A stretch of 64,000 nt of DNA from assembly GCA_019914995.1 (NCBI GenBank), contig CM034132.1, forward strand, positions 2,048,501 to 2,112,500, given 5' to 3'. The translations under genes were made by a program, and so were the position numbers. Within the stretch, counting starts at the first letter, position 1, and every line of letters begins with the position of its first letter. Positions 61,159 to 64,000 of this stretch are shown here, one piece after another. This stretch comes from Acanthochlamys bracteata (lineage: Eukaryota; Streptophyta; Magnoliopsida; Pandanales; Velloziaceae). The notes beneath the pieces are model-generated. The model had not been told where the DNA came from. It saw only the letters and a list, made by a program, of their open reading frames with translations, and made no database searches.

Positions 61159-63968
61159 CAACGGATTTAACCTTTTTAATAAATGTCGGTAAGTACTTTT
61201 AATATTAGTGCCTCGTTATATATAGAGTTGTAACAACCAGCATCTAGACGCTAAATTTGACAAACTTTTATGATGATGTTTTTGTTTACATGAAAAAATT
61301 AAATAGAATAAATTTTTATCGTCCGATAAAGTAAAATAAAAAATTCAATCCGGGCATTTAACTCCGTCCAAAACTTTTATTAGATGAGAGAGTTTTAGAT
61401 TTCACCCATTTTGGATTACAGATTCAAAAGCTTTGATGACAATAAAGTAATTCAAGTACGTATACATAGTAGCTAGCTAGTTCTTCAATTAATTATAAGC
61501 TGAAATGAAGAAAACAGGTAATAATTAGCGGCGTTCTTTGATCTATGGATGGAGTGAAGAGTAACCTCCATTTTCTCCATCGATCGATCAGTACTTATCT
61601 TTGATAGTTAAGATGTAGTTACATGGACGCAAAGAAGGATAACAAGAAGAACAACAACTGCTGGAGCTCGATAAGCCCGTTAAGGAACCGGCCACGGTGA
61701 TGGTGAGCACTGCAAGCTAGTAGCAACAGTATTTAAGTACATATTAGGATTTTGTAATACGTATTATTATTTAAGTAAGATACGGATCAGATGAGGTTAT
61801 AGATACTAAGACATTACGTAAAACGTATAATATTAATTAACTGCTACTATTTGGTAAGCAAGTTTAATAAAATCAAATTAACGTTTCTATATAATTACAT
61901 TTTGTAGATATAATTGTTTCACTACCTTCGAAATTAACAGATTTATTTAGCAAAACAAAAAAAATAAAATAAAATTCTTTCTCTACAATTCTAAGCCAAG
62001 ACGAAAAGAAAAAATAAAAGAACAGGTTTTCTAAAAGAGGGAGCAAATGTGTTAAAGCAGCATGTCTTTGTCTGGTTGGTACTCGGCAGTGAAGAAGAAA
62101 ATGGTTTTAGTCTTTTATAAGCAAGGGAGATTGCCATGGAATTAAATTCCTAATTCCAAATGTTAGGAGGATCTCAATTTCGCTTAATTTGACAGTTACC
62201 AACAAACCTCACTGTAACTCAAATCCTTCGCTAAATCTATTAGATTGTGACACAACAATCTTTTTAATCCTTGACTTCCATTACATTACAAATCAATCCT
62301 TTTCTTATTACCTGTGCAAGAGAATACATATATCGCCAAAAGGGGTGTTTGAAATATTTTTTGAAATGAAATTTTTTTTTTAAAAAATATTTTTATTTTT
62401 TTGAAAAAACGAATTTTATTTTTATTTTAAAACAAATAAAAATAAATAATAAAAAAATTTTACTACCTAAAATTTTTTATATATTTTTTAAAATTTTAAA
62501 TAAATTCTCTAAATATATATAAAAAATTTTAAAATTATTTTTGGGAAAAGTTTAGCTGAACGTTTTCGAAAGACTAGTGGTATTTTTGTATGGAAGTTTT
62601 TGGTTATTAACTAAATCAACGTTGATATATTAATCAACTTGGCGTTGCAGATTCAAAAAATGGGGTTGCATCATTTACAAGTGAAAATTTTCTCATCTCA
62701 CCGAATAAAATATGATATAGTTTGTGATTGAATGAATAGCAATTTTTTGGTTAAAGCCGTGTTATATTTTACGTGTAACTTACAATTTTTTCACTAAAAA
62801 ATTAATATTGAGTTCTAGATAAACTTTTATATTTATCTTCATAATTCACTTTCACAAACTAGTTTAATGTTAATTTAATTAACCAAATTACTTTTGAAAA
62901 ACTTTACTTCGGAGACGTTTGAAAGTATTTAAAATAAAAAATATTTCTCAATGAAAATTTTAAAAAATAAGCATAGGTTTTATCTTTATATATATATATA
63001 TATATATATAAGTTGTATGACTTATAGTTTATTGAATTTCAAAATTTTTAATTTTATTAATCCTGTAAAATTTATTAGAAAATAACAATTGAAATAAAAT
63101 GAAATTGTTATCAAATATGCTCTTTTTTTAAAGTAAAAGCAAGCACTAATTCTATGCCTACTAATAGCTAAACCAAATTGACTCACAAATAAACAAATGG
63201 GCTCCTGTTGGGCTCATTACGAGATTACTACGAGAAGTTGGCCCAACAAGAAGGGCCTAACTTGAACTATGCCTCCAAGTTTGGTCCAAATTTGCTACAT
63301 GTCCAACTAATCTCAACCACCAATCAGTGACACGTTTTTCAGACCATAGACAGGTCAAACCTTATCCACAAACACTTATCGAACACACTCCCGTTCCCAT
63401 CCGAAAGATTCCTTCAATCTCAGCCGTTAATTTACGTTCCTATAATACCCTCCTTTATCATTCTATACGTATTAGAGTACGTTCTTCTAATTATATTCAC
63501 GCGGAACCCACTCGCCTCGTCCCAGACGACGTCATATCAAAATCCACGTCATTCACATGTAACCATTCAAAAACAAGTATACAGCAAATGCAGGGACCAC
63601 AAAGTCTGTAGGTCACTTACTCGTGCTAAATCTGAACCGTCAATCAAAGTAACCCCACTTGTCTTCGCCCGAAAAGTTTCATCTCACACCAACTCACGTG
63701 ACTGCCACGTCATTCCAGCTGGCATCTACGTACCCACCTACCCTTATCCAATTCCTTCTTCTCTTTTATATGCTCCCGCTTCTGGTTTCCTTTTCTGTTT
63801 TTTCTTTTTTCTGTTTCCAACGAAATATTTAAATTCGTAGAGAAATAACACAATAACAATTATCGGTACAAATGTTGGTGGCGGTTAATTACGTCTTCAA
63901 TTTATGGATTGATTTCGAACTCTGAAAAATTTTTCACAGAAGAAAAAAGAAAATCTAGAAGAAGGATT
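61159..63968. other. Intergenic region and promoter of the TPS-like gene
   Basis: A decayed copy of part of the 60946-61158 frame lies at 62024-62093. A/T-rich dispersed-family blocks are at 62345-62540 and 62920-63120, the latter with a (TA)n tract near 62989-63010. Bases 63198-63260 have several TGGGCT/GGCCCA motifs. A G-box (63695-63700), an ACGT core at 63706-63711 (CCACGT) and a TTTATATG TATA-like motif near 63765 probably belong to the TPS-like promoter, with a T/C-rich leader after it. Confidence 0.5.
63695..63700 (+). promoter_or_regulatory. G-box (ABRE-like) in the TPS-like promoter
   Basis: CACGTG in the context CTCACGTGACTGCCACGTCA puts two ACGT cores close together, about 270 bp upstream of the start codon and 65 bp upstream of a TATA-like motif. 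Paired ACGT elements often give ABA or light response; this is inferred. Confidence 0.45.
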
Positions 63969-64000
63969 ATGTCGAGATCTTACACGAATCTGTTAGATCT
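63969..64000 (+). CDS. Start of a class II trehalose-6-phosphate synthase-like gene
   Basis: Only the first 11 codons are present, MSRSYTNLLDL, cut by the window end. This matches the conserved N-terminus [M/I/V]SRSYTNLLDLASGNF of class II TPS proteins (Arabidopsis TPS5-TPS7 group). Those proteins have a TPS-like and a TPP-like domain and act mainly as regulators in sugar signalling. The rest of the gene lies outside the window. Identification rests on 11 residues plus a promoter-like region upstream. Confidence 0.7.
   Translation, partial: MSRSYTNLLD

Noticed and set aside
61624..61701. 25-codon frame MDAKKDNKKNNNCWSSISPL and onward, ending RNRPR
   Set aside because: It looked like a micropeptide, but it lacks a signal peptide and does not match the DVL/RTFL or CLE motifs; too short to support.
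63327..63611. 94-codon plus-strand frame
   Set aside because: It lies in the likely promoter of the TPS-like gene, has no recognised motif and no supporting context.

Overview
The window is nuclear DNA of a flowering plant, most likely a eudicot. Genes are split by AT-rich GT-AG introns, intergenic DNA is very AT-rich, and small transposons are abundant inside introns and between genes. No operons, rRNA, tRNA or CRISPR arrays were seen. Exon boundaries were set by hand from splice consensus, reading phase and remembered family sequences, so they are predictions.

Layout. 1-5000: AT-rich intergenic DNA, opening with the end of a hAT-like element. 5114-8014 (+): NADH kinase of the NADK3 type. 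9100-11313 (+): double B-box factor of the BBX20-22 group. 13725-19844 (+): TPR protein phosphatase 5, 12 exons. 21571-21950: unrecognised gene remnant with an in-frame stop, followed 21 bp later by a 2.4-kb solo LTR (21972-24340) with a 5-bp target duplication. 25674-28072 (+): RAB2/RABB1 small GTPase. 30398-35652 (+): mitochondrial COQ3 methyltransferase, with a long fold-back element, a Tourist-like MITE and a duplicated splice acceptor in its introns. 36559-38219: cryptic spliced reading frame without a start codon. 38950-40208 (-): NIP aquaporin. 41817-42677: complete non-autonomous hAT-like element. 43358-44224 (+): intronless SCP1/FCP1-type phosphatase. 45349-46789 (-): broken HSP20-like gene. 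47879-51073 (-): BZR1/BES1-family factor. 56585-56845 (+) and 59995-60297 (-): two small secreted peptide precursors, PIP-like and IDA/PIP-like. 63969-end (+): first 11 codons of a class II trehalose-phosphate synthase-like gene.

The genes do not form one pathway, as is normal in plants. Loose themes are housekeeping and organelle metabolism (NADK3, COQ3, RAB2, PP5), light and brassinosteroid signalling (BBX, PP5, BZR1 family), and peptide signalling (56-60 kb). Several housekeeping promoters carry TGGGCY site II motifs. The less ordinary material is the transposon layer, the decoy acceptor in COQ3, the cryptic gene at 36.6-38.2 kb, the HSP20-like pseudogene and the two divergent signalling peptides.
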